From assembly GCA_016288005.1 (NCBI GenBank), contig JAEEXY010000009.1, positions 1 through 59,572 of the forward strand: 59,572 bases of DNA, written 5' to 3'. The notes under the pieces are model-generated. The model was given only the letters and a program-made list of their open reading frames with translations. It was not told the origin of the DNA and ran no database searches. How positions within the stretch are numbered: the first letter of the stretch is position 1; the number at the start of each line of letters is the position of its first letter. The stretch is from Lachnospiraceae bacterium (GTDB lineage: Bacteria > Bacillota > Clostridia > Lachnospirales > Lachnospiraceae). Position numbers and translations under genes: made by a program. Shown one piece after another: positions 18,315-28,349 of the stretch.

Positions 18315-19760
18315 ATGAGCAATGGCGATATTAACGATAAAAAGAGTACCGGAACAGCGCGCAGGAAGAACAGACTCGTTTCCCTGGCGCTGTTCATACT
18401 GCGTCGGATATCGAAAAAGGTCGAACAGCTGGAGGACGGTTCGCCCGAAAAGGAGGAATATGCCCGTCTGAGCAGCAGCTTCGGGAATTTTTCCGAGGAT
18501 CCCGGCATACTCAAGGATACGATCACGCGGCAGCAGAACAGCATTCAGCAGATGTTCGAGCTGCATCTGTTAAACGACGGTATCCGTTCGGAGGATGAGT
18601 GGGACGATTATTTCAAGACCCTGAACCTGCCGAAATACGAGTATTTCATGACGGCCGTATCGGTTATAGACGTAAGGTACAATTCACATATTCAGACCGC
18701 GATCGACGAAGACGCGATAAGCCTTCAGCTGATCGAGGATATGCCGGAGGAGCTCAAAGGTCTGCTCTGGATGCCTCCGGTATATAACTCCTGCACCATT
18801 TTCTCGCTGATCGGAGACAATGATGAGGAGGCTCTCCTCAAAAAGGTCGAGTCCTATTACGAGGGGATGCAGAAATACTGCAGCGAAAAGACCGGACTCT
18901 ATATCATCATGGGAGTCAGCGGTATTCACAGCGAGCATAAAAAGATACGTCTTGCCTACAGAGAGAGCGCCATGGCAATGATGTACAACGAGAATGTCCG
19001 GCAGGACTATCACGAGATCGAGCAGCAGGTCATCGAGAACGGAGTCGATACCTCCAACAGCCTGCGTTTTTACGTGGACAAGATGTTCTGGGACGGGCAG
19101 ACCCATCCCGACGGATACGATCCGCACTACGAGAACGATCTCTATCAGGCGCTCAAAGAGGCAGACAAGCAAAAGGCATACAAGTGCACGGACAGATTTG
19201 CGGAGTTCCTCCTCACGAAAAAGACGACGGACGAGGCGCTGTACTATATCCTGCGCTACGTGGACAAGGTAGTTATGTCCGCGGTCGAGTCGGATATCAG
19301 GCTGGAGGAGATATTCCCTTCGGGCATGCGTTTCCATTACAGGGAGCTGATCTCGGAGCTGGAGCCGCGCCGGATACGAGTGTATATCAAGCAGTTCTTC
19401 ATCGATCCGCTGATCAAATGCGTGAACGAGCGCATGGAGGACAGATCCCACCAGATCATCAAGATGATCGACGATCTGATCGACGAGACGCACGGCAACA
19501 TACTGCTGTCGGAATGCGCGGACAGGCTCGGACTCAAGCAGAACTACATCTGGAAGGTGCTCAAAAAGGAACGCGGCAAGGGCTTCACCGAATACGCCGA
19601 GAAGCGCAAGATCGACGAAGCAAAGAGGCTGCTCCTCGAAAAGCAGCTTTCGGTACAGGATATAGCTGCGACACTCGGTTATGCCAATGCACAGAATTTT
19701 ATCAGGTTTTTCAGTAAAGCTACGGGTCTGACCCCCGGCAAATACAGAAAACTGAACTGA
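18315..19760 (+). CDS. AraC-family regulator with YesN-like central domain
   Basis: A 481-residue regulator. The C-terminal 100 residues carry two AraC-type helix-turn-helix motifs (LKQNYIWKVLKKERGKGFTEY and YANAQNFIRFFSKATGLTP). The central part (about 100-230) has the degenerate GGDEF-like pattern common in YesN-type response regulators (LYIIMGVSG...IRLAYRESAMAM). No receiver domain is present; the N-terminus is a basic and then helical, possibly coiled-coil, segment. The ORF opens at a TTG at 18303, but the ATG at 18315 fits the AAAGG site at 18298-18302 better. It stands within the rhamnogalacturonan locus and only 24 bases before the GH2 gene, so it likely controls this locus. Confidence 0.85.
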   Translation: MSNGDINDKKSTGTARRKNRLVSLALFILRRISKKVEQLEDGSPEKEEYARLSSSFGNFSEDPGILKDTITRQQNSIQQMFELHLLNDGIRSEDEWDDYFKTLNLPKYEYFMTAVSVIDVRYNSHIQTAIDEDAISLQLIEDMPEELKGLLWMPPVYNSCTIFSLIGDNDEEALLKKVESYYEGMQKYCSEKTGLYIIMGVSGIHSEHKKIRLAYRESAMAMMYNENVRQDYHEIEQQVIENGVDTSNSLRFYVDKMFWDGQTHPDGYDPHYENDLYQALKEADKQKAYKCTDRFAEFLLTKKTTDEALYYILRYVDKVVMSAVESDIRLEEIFPSGMRFHYRELISELEPRRIRVYIKQFFIDPLIKCVNERMEDRSHQIIKMIDDLIDETHGNILLSECADRLGLKQNYIWKVLKKERGKGFTEYAEKRKIDEAKRLLLEKQLSVQDIAATLGYANAQNFIRFFSKATGLTPGKYRKLN

Positions 19761-19784
19761 TCAGGGAAGGACGGCATACAGGGC

Positions 19785-22700
19785 ATGGCAGTTGATCTTT
19801 CCGGAACCTGGACGGTCCGGACAAACAACGGGATCGAGAGTACGATCACGCTTCCGGGCACCCTAAACGGTGCCGGACTCGGCGACCCCGCATCACGGGA
19901 CACCGAATGGATCAGCGGCCTTCACAATCCTTTCTGGTACGAAAGAGAAGAATACAAAAGCGGCGATACGGAGGATCTCCATGCGCCCTTTCTTGCGCAG
20001 ACACGCACTCTTTACGCGGGGAAGGCGCAGTATTCACGCAGCTTTGAGACAGAGCGCGAAGGGGAGTATTATTTCTTTGCCGAGATATCCAAATGGCGTC
20101 TGACTCTTTTTGCGGACGGTGAGGAAAAGGGCAGTGACGAAAGCCTCTGCGCGCCTTTTTGCATAGGACCTTTTTATCTGAGCGCGGGTCGCCATGAAAT
20201 AAAACTTATCATCGATAATTCGATGCTGCATCCGTACAGGCCGGATTCGCACGGCATTTCGGATGCTCTTAATGCATGCTGGAACGGCATGGCGGGCAGG
20301 ATCGCGCTCATCGGCGCGGACGAACGGCAGGCGGAGTGCGCCGCACGCAGAGCGTATGCCGCAGCGCATGCACGCAGTGTCAAAGTATGCGGCAGAAACA
20401 TAACTATAGACGGTAAAGCGCAGTACATGAGGGGGACGCACTTCGGAGGGGGATTCCCCGCGACGGTGTATCCCCCTTATGAGCGTGGTTACTGGGATCA
20501 TATATTTGCGGTCATAAAGGAGTGGGGCTTTAATTTTATTCGTTTCCACTCATTCTGCCCTCCCGAAGCGGCTTTTGCCGCGGCGGACGAAGCGGGGCTG
20601 TTCCTGCAGATAGAATGCGGTATGTGGAACGCATTCTCCCCTGCCGGGGAAGAGATGTATTCGATACTGCTTCGCGAGACCCGCAAAATACTCGAGGCAT
20701 TCGGGCACCATCCTTCATTTGTGATGCTCTCGCCCACGAACGAGCCCTCGGGGAACTGGTACGAGCCGCTGAAAAAATGGGTGAGTGACGCGCACGGGAT
20801 AAACGATTCGCTCGGGTACGCCGGGCGCAGGATATTTACGGCGCAGTCGGGCTGGTATTACGATCAGGCACCCGCCGACATCACCGGGACCGATTATGTG
20901 TATTTTCACAGATCGGCGTACGGACCGATACCGGGCGGCATGATCAGGAACAGCCGGGGCTGGAGGGGAAAAGACTATTCTCCGTCGCTTGCGGGCTGCA
21001 GGCTGCCGGTGATCTCGCATGAGATGGGGCAGTGGTGCTCATATCCGGACCTCTCGGCCGCGGATAAGTTCACGGGTCCGGTACGCGGCGGCAACTATGA
21101 GATATTCAGGGAGTGCGCCCGCAAAAACGGTGTGCTCGGGCTTAACGGTGAATTTACGTATTGCTCGGGGCGCAATCAGGTGCGCCTGCTTAAAGAGGAG
21201 TTCGAGGCAAATTTCAGGACCCCCGAGATCACGGGGTATGAATACCTCGATCTGCATGATTATACCGGGCAGGGCACGGCTGTGGTCGGAGTGCTCGATC
21301 CTTTCTTTGAGAGCAAGGGCTATGTGAGCCCGGACGAGTTCAGGCAGTTTAACGATGAGGTCGTGATCCTCGCGAGGATCGCGGGCTACAATTATAAAAA
21401 TACGGACAGGCTCTCTGCCCGCACAGAGATATGTAATTTCTCCGGTGCCGATATCGCGGGAGCGGAGCTTACATGGAGGCTTGTACCCGGAACCGGGTAC
21501 GACGGCGCGGGTACCTATAGTGCAGCGGGAGCTGCCGGAACAGCGGCCGATATAGAGCGGCACACATACGGAACTGCTGCCTGCCCTGTGATAAGAGCCG
21601 GTGAAAATACTTACGTCGGCGATATCGAAGCGGATCTTGCGGATATTACGGAGAGCCGCAGCCTGGTGCTCGAGGCGGAGCTTATCGCCCGGGACGGCAG
21701 CAGGATAGCGGCCAACAGCTGGAGGATCACGGTATTTGCGGATACACAGGACGGCAGATCTGACGCAGATACAGACGGCGAAGAATGCGGCGCAGCCGGA
21801 TCCGGGACATCCGATACAGGCGGGAATATCCCGCAGGGTGAGCCGATAACGGCGCGGACGGCAGAGGAGGCCAAAAAGCTTCTGCAAGAAGGCCGCACGG
21901 TCATTTTCATGCCGTATATGTCCGACATGGATTTCGAGTGCCCGCCGATAACGCTGAGGAACGTATTCTGGAACGCGCAGATGGGCCCCTCGTGGTCGAG
22001 ACCTCTCGGACTCGTGATCGATACGGACTGCCCGCTGTTTAAATATTTCCCGACTTCAAAGTCGGGCGGATGGGAATGGGAAAACATTCTCGATACCGCG
22101 AGAGGACTGCATTTCCCCGCGAAATACGCATCGATCGTAAGACCGGTCGATGACTGGAACAGGAATTTCCCTCTCTCGCTGATATTCGAAGGCAGGGTAT
22201 TTTCCGGGAAGCTGCTTTTCTGCTCGGCCGAACTGTCGGGCACTTTTGAGAGCCGTCCCGAAGCCTATACACTGCGCAAGGCATTGTTTGCGTACGCGGC
22301 GTCGGAGGCGTTTGACCCGGCGCAGGAGCTGGACTGGGAGGATGTGACCGCCCATATCAGACCGCTGTTTAAGGGCGCGGACATCATAGCGTCCGTGGAG
22401 CCTGCGGATGGGACCGCTTCAGGGAACTTCATCGATCTTATCGATATCAATCCGAACATCCCGTTCAGATATAAGCCGGAGAGCCTGCCGGTATGCTTTG
22501 CGATCAGGCTTAAAAGGCCCGTTGCGGTGCACAGGCTGTATATGCTCCCGATACAGTCCGACAGAGATTTTCCGGGCGTTATACGTGAGTACGGGATCAG
22601 GGCCGGCATGTGTGAGATCAGAGGCGAATGGAAGAACGGTTTTGAAACGCAGTGGTCGGATACGATCGATGCCGTGACCGATACGCTGGAATTTACCGTT

Positions 22701-22967
22701 TATTCGACCTACTCGATGGGCGAGGCGGTCAGATGGTACGAGGGACCGGACGGTTTTTACAGCAGGCGCGCGACAGAGCCGCTCGCGATAACGGCGGCGT
22801 CACTCGGGATCGAGTATGATGAAGCGAAGAGCGGCGGCCCGGACGGCATACACGATCCGGAAGGCCACGGAGGCACAGACGGGAAGACAACCCCGCCCGT
22901 ACGCCGCAGCAATGAGCCATTCTGGAGGCAGGAAGCCGCGAGACGTCATATCGAGATCGACATCTGA
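19785..22967 (+). CDS. GH2-like glycoside hydrolase, cytoplasmic
   Basis: A 1060-residue glycosidase. An N-terminal sugar-binding jelly roll (about 1-190; DLSGTWTVRT...TLPGTLNGAG) precedes a GH-A barrel. The likely acid/base is E320 in SPTNEPSG and the likely nucleophile E413 in ISHEMGQW, both at positions expected for clan GH-A. The segment after E413 (YPDLS...GNYEIFRECARKNG) resembles GH2-type proteins of pectin loci in Bacteroides and Firmicutes. The C-terminal third holds an Asp/Gly-rich linker (about 660-690) and beta-rich domains without assignment. No signal peptide is seen. The start follows the AraC gene by 24 bases. The most likely substrate is a galactose-, arabinose- or uronate-bearing side chain of RG-I; the exact specificity cannot be read from sequence. 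Confidence 0.7.
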   Translation: MAVDLSGTWTVRTNNGIESTITLPGTLNGAGLGDPASRDTEWISGLHNPFWYEREEYKSGDTEDLHAPFLAQTRTLYAGKAQYSRSFETEREGEYYFFAEISKWRLTLFADGEEKGSDESLCAPFCIGPFYLSAGRHEIKLIIDNSMLHPYRPDSHGISDALNACWNGMAGRIALIGADERQAECAARRAYAAAHARSVKVCGRNITIDGKAQYMRGTHFGGGFPATVYPPYERGYWDHIFAVIKEWGFNFIRFHSFCPPEAAFAAADEAGLFLQIECGMWNAFSPAGEEMYSILLRETRKILEAFGHHPSFVMLSPTNEPSGNWYEPLKKWVSDAHGINDSLGYAGRRIFTAQSGWYYDQAPADITGTDYVYFHRSAYGPIPGGMIRNSRGWRGKDYSPSLAGCRLPVISHEMGQWCSYPDLSAADKFTGPVRGGNYEIFRECARKNGVLGLNGEFTYCSGRNQVRLLKEEFEANFRTPEITGYEYLDLHDYTGQGTAVVGVLDPFFESKGYVSPDEFRQFNDEVVILARIAGYNYKNTDRLSARTEICNFSGADIAGAELTWRLVPGTGYDGAGTYSAAGAAGTAADIERHTYGTAACPVIRAGENTYVGDIEADLADITESRSLVLEAELIARDGSRIAANSWRITVFADTQDGRSDADTDGEECGAAGSGTSDTGGNIPQGEPITARTAEEAKKLLQEGRTVIFMPYMSDMDFECPPITLRNVFWNAQMGPSWSRPLGLVIDTDCPLFKYFPTSKSGGWEWENILDTARGLHFPAKYASIVRPVDDWNRNFPLSLIFEGRVFSGKLLFCSAELSGTFESRPEAYTLRKALFAYAASEAFDPAQELDWEDVTAHIRPLFKGADIIASVEPADGTASGNFIDLIDINPNIPFRYKPESLPVCFAIRLKRPVAVHRLYMLPIQSDRDFPGVIREYGIRAGMCEIRGEWKNGFETQWSDTIDAVTDTLEFTVYSTYSMGEAVRWYEGPDGFYSRRATEPLAITAASLGIEYDEAKSGGPDGIHDPEGHGGTDGKTTPPVRRSNEPFWRQEAARRHIEIDI

Positions 22968-23039
22968 CCGGCAGATCATCAACGATAATTATTGGTATCC
23001 GCAGGAATTTTAAGGGACGCGGATGCGGAACGGAAATAT

Positions 23040-25598
23040 ATGAGATTACACAGACTTACAGGAAGAACCGGATATACAACCTTCGGGTGCATGTGGAAGC
23101 AGGGCGAGGTTAAGCCTTCGTCGGACTACGTCTGCGCGAACGAGGACGGAACGAAAGTGCCCCTGCAGTCGAGAGTGACCGCTTACTGGCCCGACGGGTC
23201 GGTAAAATGGAGCGCGCATACGGCTGATGCCGACGCGCTCTCGGACAATATCGAGGTGCTGCCCGGAGACGGCGCAAAAGCCGCGGGCAGGACAGTCAGC
23301 GTTAAGCGCGACGGAGAGGGTTACGCGGTCGACAACGGCTGCTTTACGGTTTGTATCCCGGGACCGGGCGCACAGCTCATATCGAAGATCGAGGCAGGCA
23401 GCAGGCTTGTCGCAAAGAGCTTCAGGCCCGAGCTGCTCCTTTCGGGACCCGCCGTGATAGACGGAAACCGTGCCGAGATCGTAAGAGAGTTTTCGGGACG
23501 CGTTGATTCGGTCGGGATCGAAGAACAGGGCAGTCTCATGTGCGCGGTTAAGTTCACGGGCACCCATGTTGACAGACACGGAACGGAGAGACTGCGCTTC
23601 ATCATCAGGATGAAGATCTGCGCGGGCTCTGAGAGGCTTGACTTTACCCATACTTTTATCTATGACGGCGAGCCGGATAAGGATTATCTGAAAGGACTTT
23701 CGGTATCCTTTGAGATCACCGCGGCCGGTGCGCCTTACAACAGACATATCAAATTTACGCCGGATCACGGCGTATTTCATGAGTCGTCGATGACCATGAT
23801 CAGCTGGAGGCCGAGAGTCCCCGCGGGGCTCCATGCGGCGCAGATGCGCGGCGAGCTGCTGCGGCCCGAGGGCAGAGACCTCGAAGCAGTTGATCAGATC
23901 ATGAAGGACATCCCTTTCTGGGACGAATACGATCTGTGCCAGGACAGCGACAGCCATTTCCTGATCAGGAAAAAGCTCGCAGGGGAGCATCTCTGCTATA
24001 TCGACAGCCTGCACGGAAACCGGGCGAAGGGCGCGGCTTTCGTCGGCAGCGAAGCGGGCGGAGTCATGGCCGCGATACGTGATTTCTGGGAGAAATACCC
24101 TTCGGGATATACGGTATCGGGACTGACCTCGGATACCGTGCGCATGAGCGTGCATCTGTGGTCACCTTCGGCCGGAGCTTTTGATTTCAGGCACTATGCC
24201 GACAGAGGCTACAATCAGGTCTGCTACGAGGGCTATGACTACAAGGGCGCGGACCCTTACGGCATCGCCTGCACGAATGAGTTTTCGCTTAAGTTTACCG
24301 ATGCGCTTTGCGTGAGCGACGACGATCTGCTCACATTTGCCTCGGATATCGATACCGCGACACTGTACGTCGGAGATCCGGAGTATTATCATGAACTGAG
24401 GGCTTTCGGCTACTGGTCGCTCGTAAAGAACGGCACCGGACTGGAGCGTAAGCTCGAAAAGGACCTCGAGACATCCTTTGAATTTTATAAAAACGAAGTT
24501 GAGCAGCGCAGATGGTACGGCATGTTCAATTACGGCGATTTCATGCATACCTATGATCACGATCGTCATGTCTGGAGATATGATGTGGGCGGATACGCAT
24601 GGGACAACACCGAGCTCGTGCCCACATTATGGCTGTGGTACTACTTCATGCGCACGGGACGCGCGGACGTGTTCAGGCTCGCGGAAAAGCTCTCGCGCCA
24701 TACCTCCGAGGTAGATGTTTACCATATCGGAAAGTATAAGGGTATGGGATCGCGCCACAATGTGATCCACTGGGGCTGCCCCTGCAAGGAAGCCAGGATC
24801 GCCATGGCGGGCCATCACAGATTTTACTACTACCTCACAGGCGACAGACGGCTGGAGGATATATTCGACGAATTAAAGGACAATGAGGCGACGTTCTTAA
24901 ACCGCGATCCTCTCGGGGATTTCTATCCGAAGGATAAGATGGTCGAGCCATCGCACGCGAGGACAGGCCCCGACTGGTCATCGCTCTGCTCGAACTGGAT
25001 GACAGAGTGGGAGCGCACGGGAAACACTAAGTACCGTGACAAGATACTCGTCGGCTCGCAGGACATCAAGGACGCGCCGCTGAAACTCGTTTCGGGACCG
25101 GATTTTGAGTTCAATCCCAATACGCTCCATCTGCATTACATAGGCGAGCGAACGACCGGCGGCACGCATCTGCAGATATGCATGGGCGCGCCTTCGGTAT
25201 GGCTGGAAATGGCCGATCTGCTCGGTGACGACGAATGGAAGGATATGCTCGCCGAATACGGCAGATTCTATTTCCTGCCGGACGACGAAAAACAGAAGGA
25301 ATCGAACGGACTGATCGGCGACAGGCAGTTTACGCTGCCGATGTTCGCGACAGGCATCGGAGCTTACGGCGCCGCAAAGCTGAATGATAGTGTACTCGCG
25401 CGCAGGGCGATAAAGACGCTGACCGACGCGCAGTACGGCGAATACTCTCCGAACGGCTACGAGCCCGTTGTTGTGCCCGACGCCGGCAACAACGCTGAAC
25501 TTAAGGAGATCGCGTGGATATCCACAAACCATGCGGCGCAGTTCGGACTGAACGCGATCATGCTGATGGAGTTCCTCGATCAGATCACGGAATCATAA
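23040..25598 (+). CDS. YetA/PL26-like exo-rhamnogalacturonan lyase
   Basis: An 852-residue protein resembling B. subtilis YetA (857 residues) and the fungal exo-rhamnogalacturonan lyase PcRGLX family, which releases unsaturated galacturonosyl-rhamnose units. The N-terminal beta-rich domain (to about 260) is followed by an alpha/alpha barrel-like section rich in Trp, Tyr and His (YYHELRAFGYWSL, YDVGGYAWDNTELVPTLWLW, RHNVIHWGCPCKEARIAM). The frame is open from a TTG at 22992, but the ATG at 23040 gives the family length and start (MRLHRLTGRTGYTTFGCMW). No signal peptide, so action is probably cytoplasmic. It precedes rhaB by 26 bases. Family membership is from memory of YetA; activity of the bacterial branch is not certain. 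Confidence 0.72.
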   Translation: MRLHRLTGRTGYTTFGCMWKQGEVKPSSDYVCANEDGTKVPLQSRVTAYWPDGSVKWSAHTADADALSDNIEVLPGDGAKAAGRTVSVKRDGEGYAVDNGCFTVCIPGPGAQLISKIEAGSRLVAKSFRPELLLSGPAVIDGNRAEIVREFSGRVDSVGIEEQGSLMCAVKFTGTHVDRHGTERLRFIIRMKICAGSERLDFTHTFIYDGEPDKDYLKGLSVSFEITAAGAPYNRHIKFTPDHGVFHESSMTMISWRPRVPAGLHAAQMRGELLRPEGRDLEAVDQIMKDIPFWDEYDLCQDSDSHFLIRKKLAGEHLCYIDSLHGNRAKGAAFVGSEAGGVMAAIRDFWEKYPSGYTVSGLTSDTVRMSVHLWSPSAGAFDFRHYADRGYNQVCYEGYDYKGADPYGIACTNEFSLKFTDALCVSDDDLLTFASDIDTATLYVGDPEYYHELRAFGYWSLVKNGTGLERKLEKDLETSFEFYKNEVEQRRWYGMFNYGDFMHTYDHDRHVWRYDVGGYAWDNTELVPTLWLWYYFMRTGRADVFRLAEKLSRHTSEVDVYHIGKYKGMGSRHNVIHWGCPCKEARIAMAGHHRFYYYLTGDRRLEDIFDELKDNEATFLNRDPLGDFYPKDKMVEPSHARTGPDWSSLCSNWMTEWERTGNTKYRDKILVGSQDIKDAPLKLVSGPDFEFNPNTLHLHYIGERTTGGTHLQICMGAPSVWLEMADLLGDDEWKDMLAEYGRFYFLPDDEKQKESNGLIGDRQFTLPMFATGIGAYGAAKLNDSVLARRAIKTLTDAQYGEYSPNGYEPVVVPDAGNNAELKEIAWISTNHAAQFGLNAIMLMEFLDQITES

Positions 25599-25624
25599 AA
25601 CACTAACGAACGGAGCATGGACAT

Positions 25625-27022
25625 ATGAAATACTATCTGGCGGTTGATATCGGCGCTTCGAGCGGCAGGCACATACTCGGATCGCTCGAAAACGGTAAGA
25701 TGAAGACCGAGGAGATCTACAGATTTCCCAACGGAATGACCGAGAAGGACGGGCATAAATACTGGGACGCGGACGCGCTCTTCGGTCATATTAAGGCAGG
25801 CATGAAAAAATGCGCCGAGATCGGTAAGATACCGGTCAGCATCGGCATCGACACATGGGGCGTGGATTACGCGCTGATCGACGACGCGGGAGAGCGCGTG
25901 AGTCCTGTATTCGGCTATCGCGACGGCAGGACCGAGGGCATTGACGCGGAGGTCTATAAGGTCATTCCCGAAGAGGAGCTCTACGCGAGGACCGGCATAC
26001 AGAAGCAGCCGTTCAACACGATCTACCAGCTGTGCGCGGCCCAAAAGGCGGATCCGGAGTCGCTTCGGAAAGCGTCGGCCATGCTGCTGATGCCCGATTA
26101 TTTCAATTTTCTGCTCACGGGAAAGAGGATGACCGAGTACACGAACGCGTCGACCACGCAGCTGCTCGATCCGAAGACCTATGACTGGGATTTTGAGCTT
26201 ATAGAGAGGCTCGGTCTCCCGAAAAAGATATTTACAAAGATCGCGGAACCGGGCACGATACTCGGACCGCTCAAAGCCGATGTACGCGACGAGATCGGCT
26301 ACGACTGCACCGTGGTGCTCCCTGCCACGCACGATACGGGATCCGCGGTGGCCGCGGTACCGACACAGAGCGATGAAGCGCTCTATATCAGCTCCGGAAC
26401 CTGGTCGCTGATGGGCTGTGAGCTGAAGGCGGCTGATACTTCCGCCAAGAGCAGAAAGCGCAATCTCACCAATGAGGGCGGATACGATCACCGCTTCAGA
26501 TACCTGAAGAATATCATGGGCCTGTGGATGATACAGTCGGCAAAGCAGGAGCTCACGCCCGATATGAGCTACGGTGAGCTCTGCGAGGCGGCTTCGAAGG
26601 CGGACATAGCGTCGATAATTCCCGCGAACGACGGCAGATTCTTAAGCCCCGCGAGCATGAGCGAAGAGGTGAGGGCCGCATGCCGAGAGAGCGGGCAGCA
26701 GGTACCCGAAACTCCCGCCGAAGTGGCGGCCGTCATATATAACAGCCTCGCGCGCTGCTATGCGGATACGCTTTCGGAGATCGAGGAGATCACGGGAAAG
26801 CGTTACGCGGCGGTCAATGTGATCGGCGGCGGCTCGAACGCGGACTATCTGAACAGGATCACAGCAAAAGCATGCGGCAGGACCGTTTACGCGGGACCTT
26901 CGGAGGCTACGGCGATCGGGAACCTGCTCGTGCAGATGATGGCGGACGGCGCAGTATCCGACCTTAAAGCAGGCAGGCAGCTTGTATTCGATTCGTTTGC
27001 GGTAAGGGAATACCGTCCGTAA
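25625..27022 (+). CDS. rhaB: Rhamnulokinase
   Basis: Phosphorylates L-rhamnulose to L-rhamnulose-1-phosphate with ATP in the cytoplasm. A 465-residue FGGY-family kinase: the phosphate-1 loop DIGASSGRH at residues 8-16, GIDTWGVDYAL at 74-84, FGYRDGRT at 96-103, THDTGSA at 235-241 and SSGTWSLMG at 256-264 are all typical of RhaB. It sits directly before rhaA and rhaD, giving the full kinase-isomerase-aldolase route in one run of genes. The start ATG has GGAG about 10 bases upstream. Confident assignment. Confidence 0.95.
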   Translation: MKYYLAVDIGASSGRHILGSLENGKMKTEEIYRFPNGMTEKDGHKYWDADALFGHIKAGMKKCAEIGKIPVSIGIDTWGVDYALIDDAGERVSPVFGYRDGRTEGIDAEVYKVIPEEELYARTGIQKQPFNTIYQLCAAQKADPESLRKASAMLLMPDYFNFLLTGKRMTEYTNASTTQLLDPKTYDWDFELIERLGLPKKIFTKIAEPGTILGPLKADVRDEIGYDCTVVLPATHDTGSAVAAVPTQSDEALYISSGTWSLMGCELKAADTSAKSRKRNLTNEGGYDHRFRYLKNIMGLWMIQSAKQELTPDMSYGELCEAASKADIASIIPANDGRFLSPASMSEEVRAACRESGQQVPETPAEVAAVIYNSLARCYADTLSEIEEITGKRYAAVNVIGGGSNADYLNRITAKACGRTVYAGPSEATAIGNLLVQMMADGAVSDLKAGRQLVFDSFAVREYRP

Positions 27023-27077
27023 GACGGCGCATGCATAAACACGTTTCAAAAAAGAGAACATATATGAGGAGGGCAAT

Positions 27078-28322
27078 ATGAGTTATTCGGAAGCAAAAGA
27101 AAAATACGCAAAGCTGGGTATCGATACCGACGCGGCGATCGCGAAGCTGAAAGACATCCCGGTGGCACTTCACTGCTGGCAGCTGGACGATGTTAAGGGA
27201 TTTGACCAGGACGGCCCCTTAACGGGCGGCATCCAGACCACGGGCAACTACCCCGGAAAGGCAATGACCCCCGAGCAGCTGTTCGCCGACTACGAGAAGG
27301 TCTTTGAGCTGACACCCGGCACCAAGAAGATCAACGTTCACGCAAGCTACGCGATCTTCGAAAAGGGAGAATGGGTTGACCGCGACGCGCTGGAGCCCAA
27401 GCATTTTAAGAAATGGGTCGAGCTGGCCAAGAAGCATCACGCCGGACTCGATTTCAACCCTACATTTTTCTCGAGTCCCCGCGTCAAGGACGGCCTGACG
27501 CTCACCAGTCCCGACGAGGAGACCAGACAGTTCTGGATCCGCCACGGACAGGCATGCCTGCGCATTTCGGAATATTTCGCGAAGGAGACCGGCATTCCCT
27601 GCGTCATGAACATCTGGATCGGCGATGGCTACAAGGACATTCCCGCCGACAGGCTCGGCCCGAGGCTCAGATACAAGGATTCGATCGAGCAGATCCTTTC
27701 GGTGCCTTACGACCGCGATCTTGTTAAGCCCTGCGTTGAGTCGAAGGTATTCGGCATCGGCGTTGAGGCGTATACCGCAGGCTCTGCGGAATTTACACTG
27801 AGCTTCGCTGCTACCCATGAGGGCGTTATGCCTCTGATGGACAACGGACATTACCATCCTACAGAGGTGGTTTCGGACAAGATCCCCGCGCTCATGTGCT
27901 TCTATCCCGAGTTCGCGCTGCATATCACCAGACCGATCCGCTGGGATTCCGACCATGTTGTGCTCTTTGACGACGAGACCCGCGAAATGGCAAAGGAGAT
28001 CGTTCGCTGCGGCGGCATCGGCAAGATCCATATGGCGCTCGATTATTTCGACGCGTCGATCAACAGGATCTCCGCGCTGGCCACCGGCTACAGGAGCTGG
28101 CAGAAGGCGCTCCTCGAGGCTCTTTGCATGCCTCATGCGGAACTGAAGAGATTGCAGGATTCCAACGAGCTCGGCAGAAAGATGGTGCTCCAGGAGGCCG
28201 TTAAGCTCCTGCCTCTGGGCGAGATCTGGAACGAGTACTTAAGACGTGAAGGCGTTGTGGATGACTTCGGATTCTACGATGAGATCGAAAAATACGAAAA
28301 AGACGTGCTCTCAAAGCGCTGA
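27078..28322 (+). CDS. rhaA: L-rhamnose isomerase
   Basis: Converts L-rhamnose to L-rhamnulose, a metal-dependent cytoplasmic step. The 414-residue length matches the family. Typical segments are visible: VALHCWQLDDVKGF near residue 27, GGIQTTGNYPGKA, KINVHASYAIFEKG, NPTFFSSP, FGIGVEAYTAGSAEF and the metal-site region MPLMDNGHYHPTE and HITRPIRWDSDHVV. GAGGAGGG lies just before the ATG. It lies between rhaB and rhaD with a 27-base gap to rhaD, in one operon. Confidence 0.97.
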   Translation: MSYSEAKEKYAKLGIDTDAAIAKLKDIPVALHCWQLDDVKGFDQDGPLTGGIQTTGNYPGKAMTPEQLFADYEKVFELTPGTKKINVHASYAIFEKGEWVDRDALEPKHFKKWVELAKKHHAGLDFNPTFFSSPRVKDGLTLTSPDEETRQFWIRHGQACLRISEYFAKETGIPCVMNIWIGDGYKDIPADRLGPRLRYKDSIEQILSVPYDRDLVKPCVESKVFGIGVEAYTAGSAEFTLSFAATHEGVMPLMDNGHYHPTEVVSDKIPALMCFYPEFALHITRPIRWDSDHVVLFDDETREMAKEIVRCGGIGKIHMALDYFDASINRISALATGYRSWQKALLEALCMPHAELKRLQDSNELGRKMVLQEAVKLLPLGEIWNEYLRREGVVDDFGFYDEIEKYEKDVLSKR

Positions 28323-28349
28323 GGCTTTGGAGGGAAAGGCAAAGATAAG

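Noticed and set aside
22992-23039. N-terminal extension of the YetA-like protein from a TTG
   Set aside because: No ribosome-binding site at the TTG, and the ATG at 23040 gives the family's usual start and length.
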